Assembly: GCA_034927345.1 (NCBI GenBank)
Contig: JAYFQE010000011.1
Location: forward strand, 124,001-188,000
Reading direction: 5' to 3'
Origin: JAYFQE01 sp034927345
GTDB lineage: Bacteria > Bacillota > Clostridia > Saccharofermentanales > UBA5734
Length of the DNA: 64,000 nt
How positions within the stretch are numbered: the stretch's first letter is position 1; every line of letters starts with the position of its first letter. The position numbers and the translations under genes were made by a program. Below are positions 56,313 to 64,000 of this stretch, piece by piece. A model generated the notes under the pieces. It was given only the letters and a program-made list of their open reading frames with translations, was not told where the DNA came from and made no database searches.

Positions 56313-56341
56313 ATGATAGCACTCAGATCGTTCAGTGTCAA
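56313..56341 (-). promoter_or_regulatory. Promoter of rpoBC
   Basis: Minus strand TTGACA (56341-56336), exactly 17 nt, TATCAT (56318-56313). It is the best match in the 400-nt gap upstream of rpoB. Confidence 0.78.
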
Positions 56342-56457
56342 CGCAAAATGGCACCTTTTTTTTATTTCGTCAAATCATTCTCATTCTTTGCTCAGTCTTA
56401 ATTGTTTTTCAGACAAACCGGCAAGAACTCTGCGTTTTTTGCCGGCCGACGCAGACA

Positions 56458-56487
56458 GGGAGCCGCCGCCTACCGGCGCCGACTCCC
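56458..56487. terminator. Strong hairpin without U tract after the foldase gene
   Basis: GGGAGCCGCCGCC and GGCGCCGACTCCC pair over 13 positions with one mismatch and one G-T pair, loop TACC. It lies about 65 nt after the foldase stop. No T run follows in either direction, so it is either a processing/stability hairpin or a non-canonical terminator. The rest of the 56342-56552 gap shows nothing else I can name. Confidence 0.5.
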
Positions 56488-56552
56488 CCCGATATTTTAA
56501 TGATTATGGCGTAATCAGACGCGTGCCGCTGCCGGCGCGCCCAGCCGCCGGA

Positions 56553-58073
56553 TTAATGAACAAACCGCATGCCCAAGGCATTGTAGGTATAGGGGTAATT
56601 CTTTTCTTGTTCAGTCAGGAAGTTGCTATAGGCTGTCGACTGCAAACTGCTGGCTACGTTCAGAGCCCAATCTTCTCCGGCTTCGCCGACATAATACATG
56701 ACATGGAAACCGTAATCAGTCTGGACAATCGCCGTATCGCCTGCTTTACGCGATTTGTCGAAGCACCAGTCATTGAATTCGGCGACCATATCCCCCGGAG
56801 CGACATCGGAATACAAACCGCCCTGCGCGGCATTGGAATCGGCGCTGTTAGCTTTTGCCAGTTCGCCGAAAGCGTCTTCCGTCTTCGCGCCGGCCTCGTA
56901 TTCGGCTAAAATCGCTTCTGCCTTTGTTTTTGCCGTGGCAATCTCCGCTTCGGTTGCTGTGCTCTTGGCCGCGCTGATCAGAATATGGCGTACGGCCACA
57001 TGCTGATAAACCGGTTTGGTGCGTGAATCGAAATAAAGCACATAATACCCGGATGTTGATTCGATAACAGTCTTATCGCCGTCTTTGCGCGCCGCATCAA
57101 AAAGCCATGTCGACTGTGCCGAAAGGGTGATATCGCTCTTATGAGCGTTTTCTTTCAGGGTTTGGGCATCGTCTTCATATTTGGTTTTGTCGGCTTCGGC
57201 TGCATATTCAATGCTCAAATCATGGAAGGACGCGCTGTCTGTTATCTTGCCCAGCATTTCGTTGGCGCTGTTCCGGGCGGTCTCCATAGCTTTGGTCTCC
57301 TCGGCGTCGGTCGCGTCGGAAGCCGCGTTGGAAGCAATATAGAACACGCGATAGGTTACAACATCATAAGAATCTTTGGCAGTTTCATAGGCCGCCGCAA
57401 TTTCATCATCCGTAAAGGTAAAGGATGCTTTCTTCACATCGGCATATTTATAAGCCAGAAGATACCGTTCAAGGACCGGCTGCAAGGCTTCTTCCGTAGC
57501 GCCGGTGCCAAATGTGGCGGCCAGATAGTTTTCATAAGTTTCGCCGGCGCTGGTGGCGGCCGACGACAGGCTCGTAAAATAAGATTTGATCTGTGCCAAT
57601 TCCGTTTCGCCCAGCGTTACGCCGTTCTGCGCCGCCTGATCGGCTAAGATGACATTCTGCTGCAATTGCTTGGCGGCCAGGTCCTTCAGATAATCGGCAT
57701 TGGTCGGGAATCCGTCAACGCCGCTGGCGGCTTTCAGGGTTTCCTGGCTGTCGGAATCGTTCGGATCCAGGCTGTAATTTTGCAGGAGCGTATAATAATA
57801 GTAATTCAGTTCGATCGCACGGATCTTCTGTGAGCCGACCGTCAGCGCCGTCAAACTACGCTGCGGTATGCCTAAACGGATTACAGTCCATACGCCGGTA
57901 ATCAGCAAGGCGACAACCAGGATCAAAACAACCAGCAGACGGGCGATCGGATTGCGGTTGCGAACCGGTTTTTTACCTCCGTCTTTCGATTTCATCTGAG
58001 CCAGGCGGGTTTTACGCTGAGCCCGCAATTCTTCAGCTTTCCATTTTTCCGGATTTTTTTTGGCATCGCTCAT
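56553..58073 (-). CDS. PrsA/SurA-like foldase, membrane-anchored
   Basis: 506 residues. The N-terminus is cytoplasmic and basic, followed by a TM helix at about 42-66 (PIARLLVVLILVVALLITGVW, in part), then a SurA N-like helical domain and a parvulin (PPIC) domain at about 360-475 (AVRHILISAAKSTATEAEI; AFGELAKANSADSNAAQGGL; YGFHVMYYVGE). It would help fold secreted proteins outside the membrane. There is no lipobox, unlike classical PrsA. The start at 58073 is the better spaced of two ATGs; 58085 is possible. Confidence 0.86.
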   Translation of the reverse strand: MSDAKKNPEKWKAEELRAQRKTRLAQMKSKDGGKKPVRNRNPIARLLVVLILVVALLITGVWTVIRLGIPQRSLTALTVGSQKIRAIELNYYYYTLLQNYSLDPNDSDSQETLKAASGVDGFPTNADYLKDLAAKQLQQNVILADQAAQNGVTLGETELAQIKSYFTSLSSAATSAGETYENYLAATFGTGATEEALQPVLERYLLAYKYADVKKASFTFTDDEIAAAYETAKDSYDVVTYRVFYIASNAASDATDAEETKAMETARNSANEMLGKITDSASFHDLSIEYAAEADKTKYEDDAQTLKENAHKSDITLSAQSTWLFDAARKDGDKTVIESTSGYYVLYFDSRTKPVYQHVAVRHILISAAKSTATEAEIATAKTKAEAILAEYEAGAKTEDAFGELAKANSADSNAAQGGLYSDVAPGDMVAEFNDWCFDKSRKAGDTAIVQTDYGFHVMYYVGEAGEDWALNVASSLQSTAYSNFLTEQEKNYPYTYNALGMRFVH

Positions 58074-58114
58074 GCTTGGATCCATCCTTTACCTGAAATC
58101 AGCCGTATTGGCCT

Positions 58115-58143
58115 ATTATACACAGTTGGGCAGAGATAAACAA
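58115..58143 (-). promoter_or_regulatory. Promoter of the foldase gene
   Basis: Minus strand TTGTTT (58143-58138), 17 nt, TATAAT (58120-58115). Perfect -10, moderate -35. The start falls about 40 nt before the gene. Confidence 0.7.
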
Positions 58144-58194
58144 TCCGCCTTCGACAAGATCATACCGGATCATTGTGACAGCAATATGGCATTT

Positions 58195-58785
58195 TCACAT
58201 TTTTTTGCGTCTTGACGGCGCCTGAAAGCCCAGCTCCGCCGCCTTTTTGTAAAAACTGGTGCTGCGCAGGCCGCTGCGGCGGGCCGCTTCCTGGCCGTTA
58301 ATTTTTCCTTCGGCCCAGGCTCGGCATATTTCCCGGAAGCCCGGCGGAATAGAAACCGGCGGTCTGCCGATCCGGCGCCCGTCGGCGCGCGCCTGCCGGA
58401 TGCCGGCCTTTTTCCGGTCGGACTGATACGAGAAATCGAGGCGGTCAAAAGCCTGCAGGACACGGATGGTCTGATGGCCGGCGTTTGTCCGGCTGTCCAG
58501 ATTCTCCTGCAGCAGGACGATGTCGGCGCCTGAAGCGGCGATCTGGTGCTGACAATTCAGAAAATCACGCAGATGGTCGCAAAAGCGATCCGCCGCCGCC
58601 GCGTAAACAACATCGCCCTGCTGCAGCAGGGCGATCAGCCGGTCGCGCTGTTCCCGCCCGCTGTTCTCACGTAAATGACGATCGACGAAAATGCGGTCAA
58701 ATCCGCCGATACTGTCCAGCTGCATGGCCTGGCGGCTGACATCCGCATCGGCTTGATCCAGAAGCATATAGCCATATCTTGCCAT
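58195..58785 (-). CDS. Serine recombinase homologue with degenerate active site
   Basis: 196 residues. It has the resolvase/invertase layout: N-terminal catalytic-type domain (ARYGYMLLDQADADVSRQAM, then DRHLRENSGREQRDRLIALL and ADRFCDHLRDFL), E-helix, and a C-terminal helix-turn-helix (GRPPVSIPPGFREICRAWAE, NGQEAARRSGLRSTSFYKKA). In active family members the first strand reads Y.RVST..Q; here RVS is LLD, so the catalytic Ser is Asp and the Arg is lost, and the DRLGRS arginine motif is DRFCDH. It is probably a DNA-binding regulator. GGAGGGG precedes the ATG, which overlaps the HAD stop by 1 nt (TAATG). Confidence 0.82.
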   Translation of the reverse strand: MARYGYMLLDQADADVSRQAMQLDSIGGFDRIFVDRHLRENSGREQRDRLIALLQQGDVVYAAAADRFCDHLRDFLNCQHQIAASGADIVLLQENLDSRTNAGHQTIRVLQAFDRLDFSYQSDRKKAGIRQARADGRRIGRPPVSIPPGFREICRAWAEGKINGQEAARRSGLRSTSFYKKAAELGFQAPSRRKKM

Positions 58786-59516
58786 TAAATCCCCTCCATA
58801 CGGTCCGGCTTCTCCGCCATAATTGCCGCTGCGCCGTCTTGAACCGGCTCGAGCGGACAACCCCGGTCAAACCAGGCCGGTAAATCGGACGGCTGCTCAA
58901 GCCAGATATCCGGGCCGGCAGCTTTCAAGCCGTTCAGCGGCATGGCGCTCCACCCGACCAATATACTGACACAACCGGCGGCGCGAGCGCAAGCATGGTC
59001 ATGCAAACTGTCGCCGACATAAGCAACCTGCAGCGGGTTATCCAGCCCCAGCTCGCGCATGGCGGCATAAAGGGGATCGGCATGCGGTTTATGCCGCATG
59101 GTTGATTCCTTGGTGATCAAGGTTCTGAAATAGGGCGTCAGTCCGAATTGTTCCAGGCTGCGCGCCGCCGCGTCCCGGCGTTTTGACGTAACGACCCCCA
59201 AAGGAATACCTCGCCCGGCAAGCCCTTCAAGCATCTGCGGAACACCGACAAAGATACCGACATGGGTTTCCAGCCGCTGATGATTATACGCCAGATAAGC
59301 AGCTTTCATCTGATCGGCTTTATCGGGCGACACGCGGCGCAGATAGGTGTCCAGAGGCTCGCCGATACCGGAGAGAATGTCGCGGTCGTCGCCCTGATGG
59401 CCAAGGCAGGCCCGGAAGACTTCGTGATAGGTGTCGACAATCAGCGGAATCGTATCCAGGAGGGTCCCGTCGAGGTCGAAAAATACAGCTTTGCAGCCTT
59501 CCGGATCAATTCTCAT
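58785..59516 (-). CDS. HAD-family phosphatase (PpaX/Gph-like)
   Basis: 243 residues with HAD motif I FFDLDGTLLDT, a helical cap, motif II VVTSKRR and motif IV VGDSLHDHACARAAG. This pattern fits phosphoglycolate phosphatase or the pyrophosphatase PpaX; the substrate cannot be told from sequence alone. It overlaps the CNNM-CBS gene by 11 nt and the recombinase gene by 1 nt, so the three form one operon. Confidence 0.87.
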   Translation of the reverse strand: MRIDPEGCKAVFFDLDGTLLDTIPLIVDTYHEVFRACLGHQGDDRDILSGIGEPLDTYLRRVSPDKADQMKAAYLAYNHQRLETHVGIFVGVPQMLEGLAGRGIPLGVVTSKRRDAAARSLEQFGLTPYFRTLITKESTMRHKPHADPLYAAMRELGLDNPLQVAYVGDSLHDHACARAAGCVSILVGWSAMPLNGLKAAGPDIWLEQPSDLPAWFDRGCPLEPVQDGAAAIMAEKPDRMEGI

Positions 59517-60891
59517 GCTCTTCTTCCTCCGGCGGCTGCTCCGGAAGGATGGTCACCTGAATCCGGGAAACACGTTTCTCATCCATGTCGAGAACTTTCA
59601 GCAGCAAATTTCGAAATTTAACTTCCGGATATTCATGTTCATCGGGAATACGGCCTAAAATACTGATGACCAGTCCGGCAAGCGTATCAAAATCCTCATC
59701 GGGAAATTCAACATCGATGGTTTCGCCGACTTCATCCAGAGAAGCCATACCGGAGATGATATAAGTCTGTTCGTCTTTCTTGACGATCTCCTGTTCTTCT
59801 TCATCATATTCATCCTGCATATTGCCGACAATTTCTTCCAGAAGATCTTCTATGGTAATAATGCCGGCCGTACCGCCGTACTCATCGATAACGACAGCCA
59901 TCTGGGCTCTGTCGCGCTGCATTTCACGGAACAGGGCGTCGATATTTTTCGATTCGGGCACAATATAGGGCGGCCGGATCATATTGCGCAGGGAAAAGGG
60001 CTGTTTCAATCCTTCGGCCGCATGGTACAACAAATCCTTGATGTGCAGAATGCCGATTATATTATCGATACTGTCTTCATATACGGGGATGCGCGTATAT
60101 TTCTCATGAACGGCCACGTCAAGGACTTCCGCGTAGCTGGCCTCCACCTCAAGCGATACGATGTTGGTCCGATGAGTCATGATCTCAGACGCCTCTTTAT
60201 CGTTGAACTCGAAAATGTTGTCGATCATTTCCTTTTCTTCTTCGTGGATATTGCCGGATTCGCGGCCGACATCCACCATCATGCGAATTTCTTCTTCTGT
60301 TACCGAACGGTCGTTCTTATTCGGATCAATGCCCAGAATATGCAGGACAAAATTGGTGGATACCGTCAGAAAAAAAACAAAGGGTTTTAAAATGATCCCC
60401 AGGACCGTAATAATGCCGGCGACGCTGTCGGCAAACTTCTCCGGGTTGTGCTGGGCAACTCTTTTAGGGACAAGTTCGCCCAGGACCAGAGAAAAATAGG
60501 ACAGGACGATCGTAACAACAACCACGCTGACCGTTCGGGCAGCCGGTACATTCAGGCCGATCAGCTGGTACAGGCGGTCAGCGAAAATATCGGCGGCAAA
60601 AGCCGACGACAAAAAGCCGGCCAGTGTGACGCCGACCTGGATGGTTGCCAGGAAACTGCCGGGCTTATCGATCAGCCGCACCAGTTTTTCAGCGATATGA
60701 TCGCCTTCTTCAGCCCTTTTCCTGACTTTATTGTCATTTAAAGTGATGACCGCAATCTCAGTCGCCGAAAAGAAAGCATTGATCGAAATCAGAATGACGA
60801 GAATAATCAGATCGAGGATCAAAGATGTGGATGAAGAAATCGGCTGGGCAACAGCCGTAAGTAAGTAGTCTATACTACTGCCATCTTCCAC
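59506..60891 (-). CDS. CNNM-CBS-CorC/HlyC family membrane protein
   Basis: 461 residues: four TM helices in a CNNM domain (about 25-200, with INAFFSATEIAVITLN and VLGELVPKRVAQHNPE), two CBS repeats (about 215-345, with MTHRTNIVSLEVEASYAEVL and MAVVIDEYGGTAGIITIEDL), and a CorC/HlyC C-terminal domain. Family members take part in Mg2+/Co2+ efflux or haemolysin-like activity. A longer frame exists, but the GTG at 60891 has AAAAGGAGA 9 nt upstream. Confidence 0.88.
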   Translation of the reverse strand: MEDGSSIDYLLTAVAQPISSSTSLILDLIILVILISINAFFSATEIAVITLNDNKVRKRAEEGDHIAEKLVRLIDKPGSFLATIQVGVTLAGFLSSAFAADIFADRLYQLIGLNVPAARTVSVVVVTIVLSYFSLVLGELVPKRVAQHNPEKFADSVAGIITVLGIILKPFVFFLTVSTNFVLHILGIDPNKNDRSVTEEEIRMMVDVGRESGNIHEEEKEMIDNIFEFNDKEASEIMTHRTNIVSLEVEASYAEVLDVAVHEKYTRIPVYEDSIDNIIGILHIKDLLYHAAEGLKQPFSLRNMIRPPYIVPESKNIDALFREMQRDRAQMAVVIDEYGGTAGIITIEDLLEEIVGNMQDEYDEEEQEIVKKDEQTYIISGMASLDEVGETIDVEFPDEDFDTLAGLVISILGRIPDEHEYPEVKFRNLLLKVLDMDEKRVSRIQVTILPEQPPEEEEHEN

Positions 60892-60982
60892 GGTGGTGAG
60901 TCTCCTTTTTATCGCTCCGGCCAAATGCCGAAGACTGATCCGGCATGGTAAAACGGGGGGCTGCCGGATTGGGTTTAGACCT

Positions 60983-61011
60983 ATAATAGCAGTTTTTTTG
61001 CCAAGAAACAA
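60983..61011 (-). promoter_or_regulatory. Promoter of the CNNM-CBS/HAD/recombinase operon
   Basis: Minus strand TTGTTT (61011-61006), 17 nt, TATTAT (60988-60983). The start lies about 85 nt before the GTG. The same -35 variant occurs at the foldase gene. Confidence 0.6.
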
Positions 61012-61050
61012 CAGGCGGCGCAATTCGGCTGCCGGTTTCTCCGGCCTGAA

Positions 61051-61650
61051 TCATAAGTTAGCCATATGTTCGATGAGGATTTTCACGCCCAGTAAAATCA
61101 GAACACAACCGCCGGCAAGACAAGCTTTACGTTGAAACAGCACGCCCAGACGTTTACCCAGCAGCATGCCGGCAGCGGCAACCACAAAGGTAATGCCGCC
61201 GATGACGCCGACCGCAAAAGCAATCGGCGTCTTGTCGACCGCCAGACTGATGCCGGCCGCTAACGCGTCGACCGAGGTCGCCAGCGCCAGGACAATCAGG
61301 CGGCCCAGCGCCGTCGGATCATCTTTCGGGCAAGCCGGGGCAGAATCGCCTGACGCGTCATCGTCTGAAAGCGTTGTTTCATGCAGCGTTTCATAGATCA
61401 TCTTGCCGCCGATCAAAGCCAGTAAAGCAAAGGCCAGCCAGTGATCGAACGGCTGGATCAAGCCGATGATGCGTGTGCCGGCAAACCAGCCGATCGCCGG
61501 CATCAACGCCTGGAACAAGGCAAAAACGAGACCGGCTTTTATCGCATGGCGAAGTTGAATATCACCTTTACAGATACCGGTAGCCACGGCTACAGCCAAG
61601 GTATCCATCGATAAACTCAAGCCAAGCAGAATCAGGGTTAACAGGGTCAT
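61051..61650 (-). CDS. mntP: MntP, Mn2+ efflux pump
   Basis: MntP exports manganese. The 199 residues hold six TM helices in two inverted halves: LLGLSLSMDTLAVAVATGIC in the first and LALATSVDALAAGISLAV in the second, both with the Asp that lines the metal path. The frame is open to 61773, but the ATG at 61650 has GGAGG 5 nt before it and gives the family length. I found no yybP-ykoY riboswitch in its 200-nt upstream region. Confidence 0.92.
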   Translation of the reverse strand: MTLLTLILLGLSLSMDTLAVAVATGICKGDIQLRHAIKAGLVFALFQALMPAIGWFAGTRIIGLIQPFDHWLAFALLALIGGKMIYETLHETTLSDDDASGDSAPACPKDDPTALGRLIVLALATSVDALAAGISLAVDKTPIAFAVGVIGGITFVVAAAGMLLGKRLGVLFQRKACLAGGCVLILLGVKILIEHMANL

Positions 61651-61780
61651 GGAATCCTCCGGCGATCCGTTGCAAGTCCGGATGGATCCGGAAACGGATT
61701 TATGGGATATTCTATCATGAAGCTGCCTAAATGGCACGTTTGAATCACTCGGTTTTTTTATGACAGCGCACAAGATCTTA

Positions 61781-61810
61781 TTGACATTTCATGCCATTTC
61801 ATGCCATAAT
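61781..61810 (+). promoter_or_regulatory. Promoter with tandem repeat before the XRE-sensor gene
   Basis: TTGACA (61781-61786), 18 nt, CATAAT (61805-61810). The whole spacer is made of two exact copies of ATTTCATGCC (61786-61795, 61796-61805), a candidate operator. The start would be about 35 nt before the gene. Confidence 0.65.
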
Positions 61811-61850
61811 CGCAAAAGTGTGATTCTCTTGGATAAGATGGGAGGGACGC

Positions 61851-63521
61851 ATGCAATTTCATGAAAAACTTAATGTTTTAATGGATGTCTTTAAAATAAG
61901 CAACAGCAAGCTGGCGCGCGGTATAAATGTCGACGCTTCCTTAATCAGTCGCTGGAAGACTGGGGAGCGGAAAATCGCAACAAACTCGCCACATATTCCG
62001 GCTTTGGCCACTTATTTTCTTCGTCTGAATGCCTATCCCTATCAACGTGATTATCTGAACCATCTGATTGTTGAACATATGCCGGATGATGAAATCGATA
62101 ATGAAGCAAACCGGGTGCGAACGCTATCGAACTGGTTTATCACCCCGGAACAATCCAGCATACCGCCAAACCAGAATGAACCCGTACAGCTCAAACATTC
62201 GGCCAGACTGATCTCTCAGATAGCCGGTTTGTTGAATTTGCAGCAGAAGGACACGACGTCTGGCACGACAACCGCACAAGCTGCCGCCAGATCAACAGCT
62301 ATTGAGGATCCTGGCTGGACCATAACCGAATCGGTCGGGCAAACGCTGTCCTGCGAGGTATTTACCGGATTTGCCGGTAAACGCCAGGCAGCTATAAATT
62401 TTCTTTATCAGGTGCTAAACCTTAACGAACCGTGCCAGTTGCTGTTAATCAGCGAGGAACCGATGGACTGGCTGCTTACAGACCGCCAGTTCGTTCAGCT
62501 TTGGGCCGCTTTGTTGCTGCAGATTATCCGGCAAGGCCATCACATTACGATTATCCATGGTCTTAACCGCCAAATCAGCGAAATTGTCACCATGCTCCAC
62601 TACTGGATGCCTTTACATTTAGCCGGTCATCTGAGTTCCTACTATTATCCGAAATATGCGGAGCGAATCATCCGGCACTCCCAGTTTATTCTGGAAGGCC
62701 GACAGGCGGTCGTCGCTCAATCGATAACCGCTGCAGACCAGGATGATTTGACATTTGTTTACCGCGATGCAGAAACCATCCATTATTATACCCATATATT
62801 CCAGGATTATCTCAAGGTATGCACGCCGCTGTTTGTCTTGTTTTCATTAAATAATATTCAGGATCGTTTGGATGAAGCACTTCATAACAATATCATGGCC
62901 TGCTCCTGTATTCACTTACGGCACCAATTAAATAGTGCTTTTCTCCCCGCCGCCGTGCTGAATCAGGTTCTGACCGGCATGAACGGCCAGGCCGACGAGC
63001 CGACAAACAGCCGGCTGCCGGCCGCCTGGCCCGATGAATATCGGCAGGCGCTGCAGCCGCAATCTGCACAGCATACAGTGATTGACATCATCCCCTTATC
63101 GTTTATGGAAAGAATCCGTATGGATGACCTTGCCCTGCGCTCTGATTGCGATATTCTGCTGCGACAGCCCCTGCCGCTCAGCCAACAGGATATTAAAGCC
63201 TGGCTGCAGCGGACAATCGATGAGCTGCGGCATAATGACCGTTATGAATTGTATCTGTATCCGCAATCGTCCACCATGGAGCAAATGCAAGTCAATATCA
63301 GTTATTGGGAGAATTGCGGAGCACTTTTTTCTTCGGCAGACAGCTCCGGCAACAATCCTGCGATCATTAAGCTGAATGAAGCTAATATTATTCACTCGCT
63401 CAGTTACTATTTCGATGATTTTATTCATCAGATCCCGTCCAGCCAGCGCAACCGCGCGGAAGTCATCCAGATACTGGAAAAGGTGATTCATGGGCTGCAG
63501 CCGCCTGACACGATTGCCTGA
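61851..63521 (+). CDS. XRE-type helix-turn-helix protein with large sensor region
   Basis: 556 residues. Residues about 5-60 are a Cro/C1-like helix-turn-helix (NSKLARGINVDASLISRWKT). The remaining 490 residues have no domain I recognise, though they look globular, with alternating hydrophobic strands and helices, no TM segment and no coiled coil. A GGGAGGG site lies 5 nt before the ATG. It is followed by L-rhamnose mutarotase on the same strand, so a role in sugar sensing is one guess; its own promoter has a tandem repeat that could be an autoregulatory site. Function unknown. Confidence 0.7.
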   Translation: MQFHEKLNVLMDVFKISNSKLARGINVDASLISRWKTGERKIATNSPHIPALATYFLRLNAYPYQRDYLNHLIVEHMPDDEIDNEANRVRTLSNWFITPEQSSIPPNQNEPVQLKHSARLISQIAGLLNLQQKDTTSGTTTAQAAARSTAIEDPGWTITESVGQTLSCEVFTGFAGKRQAAINFLYQVLNLNEPCQLLLISEEPMDWLLTDRQFVQLWAALLLQIIRQGHHITIIHGLNRQISEIVTMLHYWMPLHLAGHLSSYYYPKYAERIIRHSQFILEGRQAVVAQSITAADQDDLTFVYRDAETIHYYTHIFQDYLKVCTPLFVLFSLNNIQDRLDEALHNNIMACSCIHLRHQLNSAFLPAAVLNQVLTGMNGQADEPTNSRLPAAWPDEYRQALQPQSAQHTVIDIIPLSFMERIRMDDLALRSDCDILLRQPLPLSQQDIKAWLQRTIDELRHNDRYELYLYPQSSTMEQMQVNISYWENCGALFSSADSSGNNPAIIKLNEANIIHSLSYYFDDFIHQIPSSQRNRAEVIQILEKVIHGLQPPDTIA

Positions 63522-63569
63522 TGAGCCTTTTGCCTTCCGGCGGAAGACGGCAAACCTTCCGGGGGCCTG

Positions 63570-63598
63570 TTGCCGCCTCGGGGCAGACAGCTTATAAT
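63570..63598 (+). promoter_or_regulatory. Promoter of rhaM
   Basis: TTGCCG (63570-63575), 17 nt, TATAAT (63593-63598). The start would be about 28 nt before the gene. The upstream inter-gene region also has a GCC-TTCC...GGAA-GGC stem without a T tract. Confidence 0.6.
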
Positions 63599-63631
63599 AA
63601 CTCATGACCATAATGTGAAAGGGATGAAGAC

Positions 63632-63964
63632 ATGACAAACGAACAACACATTCAGCGTGTCGCCTGGCACGCCCACATTAAACCCGGTTCAGAACAAGAA
63701 TACAAACACCGCCATGATCATATCTGGCCGGAAATGACTGCCGTCTTGAATGAAGCCGGTATTCATAATTATACCGTCTGGTTATGCGGCAATGAGCTTT
63801 TTGGTTACTACGAATGCCCGGATCCTGAAAAGGCCGCCCGCGTTCAAGCTGCCAGTCCGGTTGTCGACCGTTGGAACGAATACATGAAAGATATTCTGAC
63901 CATGGATTTTGATCCTGAAACCGGCGTTACGCCGCCATTGAAGCAAATGTTCTATCATGCATAA
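63632..63964 (+). CDS. rhaM: L-rhamnose mutarotase
   Basis: RhaM interconverts the alpha and beta anomers of L-rhamnose before isomerisation. The 110-residue protein is of family length and has AWHAHIKPGSEQEYKHRHDH at the N-terminus, with the catalytic His and Tyr, then IWPEM, HNYTVWL and LFGYYE. An AAAGGG site precedes the ATG. Other rhamnose genes may lie beyond the right edge. Confidence 0.93.
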   Translation: MTNEQHIQRVAWHAHIKPGSEQEYKHRHDHIWPEMTAVLNEAGIHNYTVWLCGNELFGYYECPDPEKAARVQAASPVVDRWNEYMKDILTMDFDPETGVTPPLKQMFYHA

Positions 63965-64000
63965 CCGTTTTTGCGCCGGTCTTACACCCGCGCAAACCAA

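Noticed and set aside
56298..56909. 203-codon plus-strand frame in the gap before rpoB
   Set aside because: Its second half is antisense to the foldase, with no ribosome site and no domain.
58195..58785. Active mobile element
   Set aside because: No inverted repeats, res sites or second transposon gene nearby, and the active site is lost.
61651..61780. yybP-ykoY manganese riboswitch upstream of mntP
   Set aside because: I looked for the conserved paired motifs and did not find them.

Overview
The window looks like a chromosomal segment of a fairly GC-rich Bacillota, probably an anaerobic Clostridia-type organism. I infer this from the ctsR-mcsA-mcsB-clpC heat-shock operon with a CtsR operator, a T-box leader, the short HisG plus HisZ form of ATP phosphoribosyltransferase, an Enterococcus-like ntpFIKECGABD V-type ATPase order, a LoaP-like NusG paralogue, strong Shine-Dalgarno sites and some TTG/GTG starts. 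No rRNA, tRNA, CRISPR array, insertion sequence or prophage was seen. Most long reading frames opposite the genes are GC-driven shadows.

Layout from left to right. (1) 1-6877, minus strand: a histidine operon hisZ-hisG-hisD-hisC-hisB-purC-hisH-hisA (hisA cut by the window edge), with a clear promoter and the purine gene purC inside. (2) 6891-18325, minus: a two-gene ABC exporter followed closely by a nine-gene V-type ATPase, ending in a strong intrinsic terminator. The c-ring subunit keeps the residues that bind Na+ in Enterococcus hirae NtpK. (3) 18367-31564, minus: an uninterrupted chain of overlapping genes running from type IV pilus genes (pilC, four pilin-like genes, pilT) straight into tyrA, a fused aroE-aroK, aroF, aroB, aroA, aroC, aroQ, pheA and loaP. 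The aro part encodes every step from DAHP to prephenate, and on to phenylpyruvate and 4-hydroxyphenylpyruvate. A 10-bp perfect inverted repeat encloses the putative -10 element in front of pilC. (4) 31643-38287: a secreted transglutaminase-like lipoprotein candidate (+), then on the minus strand tex, an acyltransferase with a zinc ribbon, and a phenylacetate-CoA ligase behind a complete T-box leader whose specifier reads UUC (Phe). (5) 38288-48631: a zinc-ribbon membrane protein, a CpXC protein, the clpC-mcsB-mcsA-ctsR operon, a membrane-tethered family 5 solute-binding protein coupled to a homocysteine S-methyltransferase, and two divergent small XRE regulators. (6) 48641-58143, minus: rpoC, rpoB and a PrsA/SurA-like foldase. 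(7) 58195-63964: a CorC/HlyC-type CNNM-CBS protein, a HAD phosphatase and a serine recombinase homologue without its catalytic serine in one operon; mntP; a large XRE-sensor protein; and L-rhamnose mutarotase.

The most interesting signals are the Phe T-box on phenylacetate-CoA ligase, which suggests a starvation-induced route from phenylacetate to phenylalanine; the pilus/aromatic amino acid/LoaP superoperon with an operator-like palindrome; and the catalytically degenerate recombinase. All functions are read from sequence motifs and gene order; nothing was searched or computed beyond reading the sequence.
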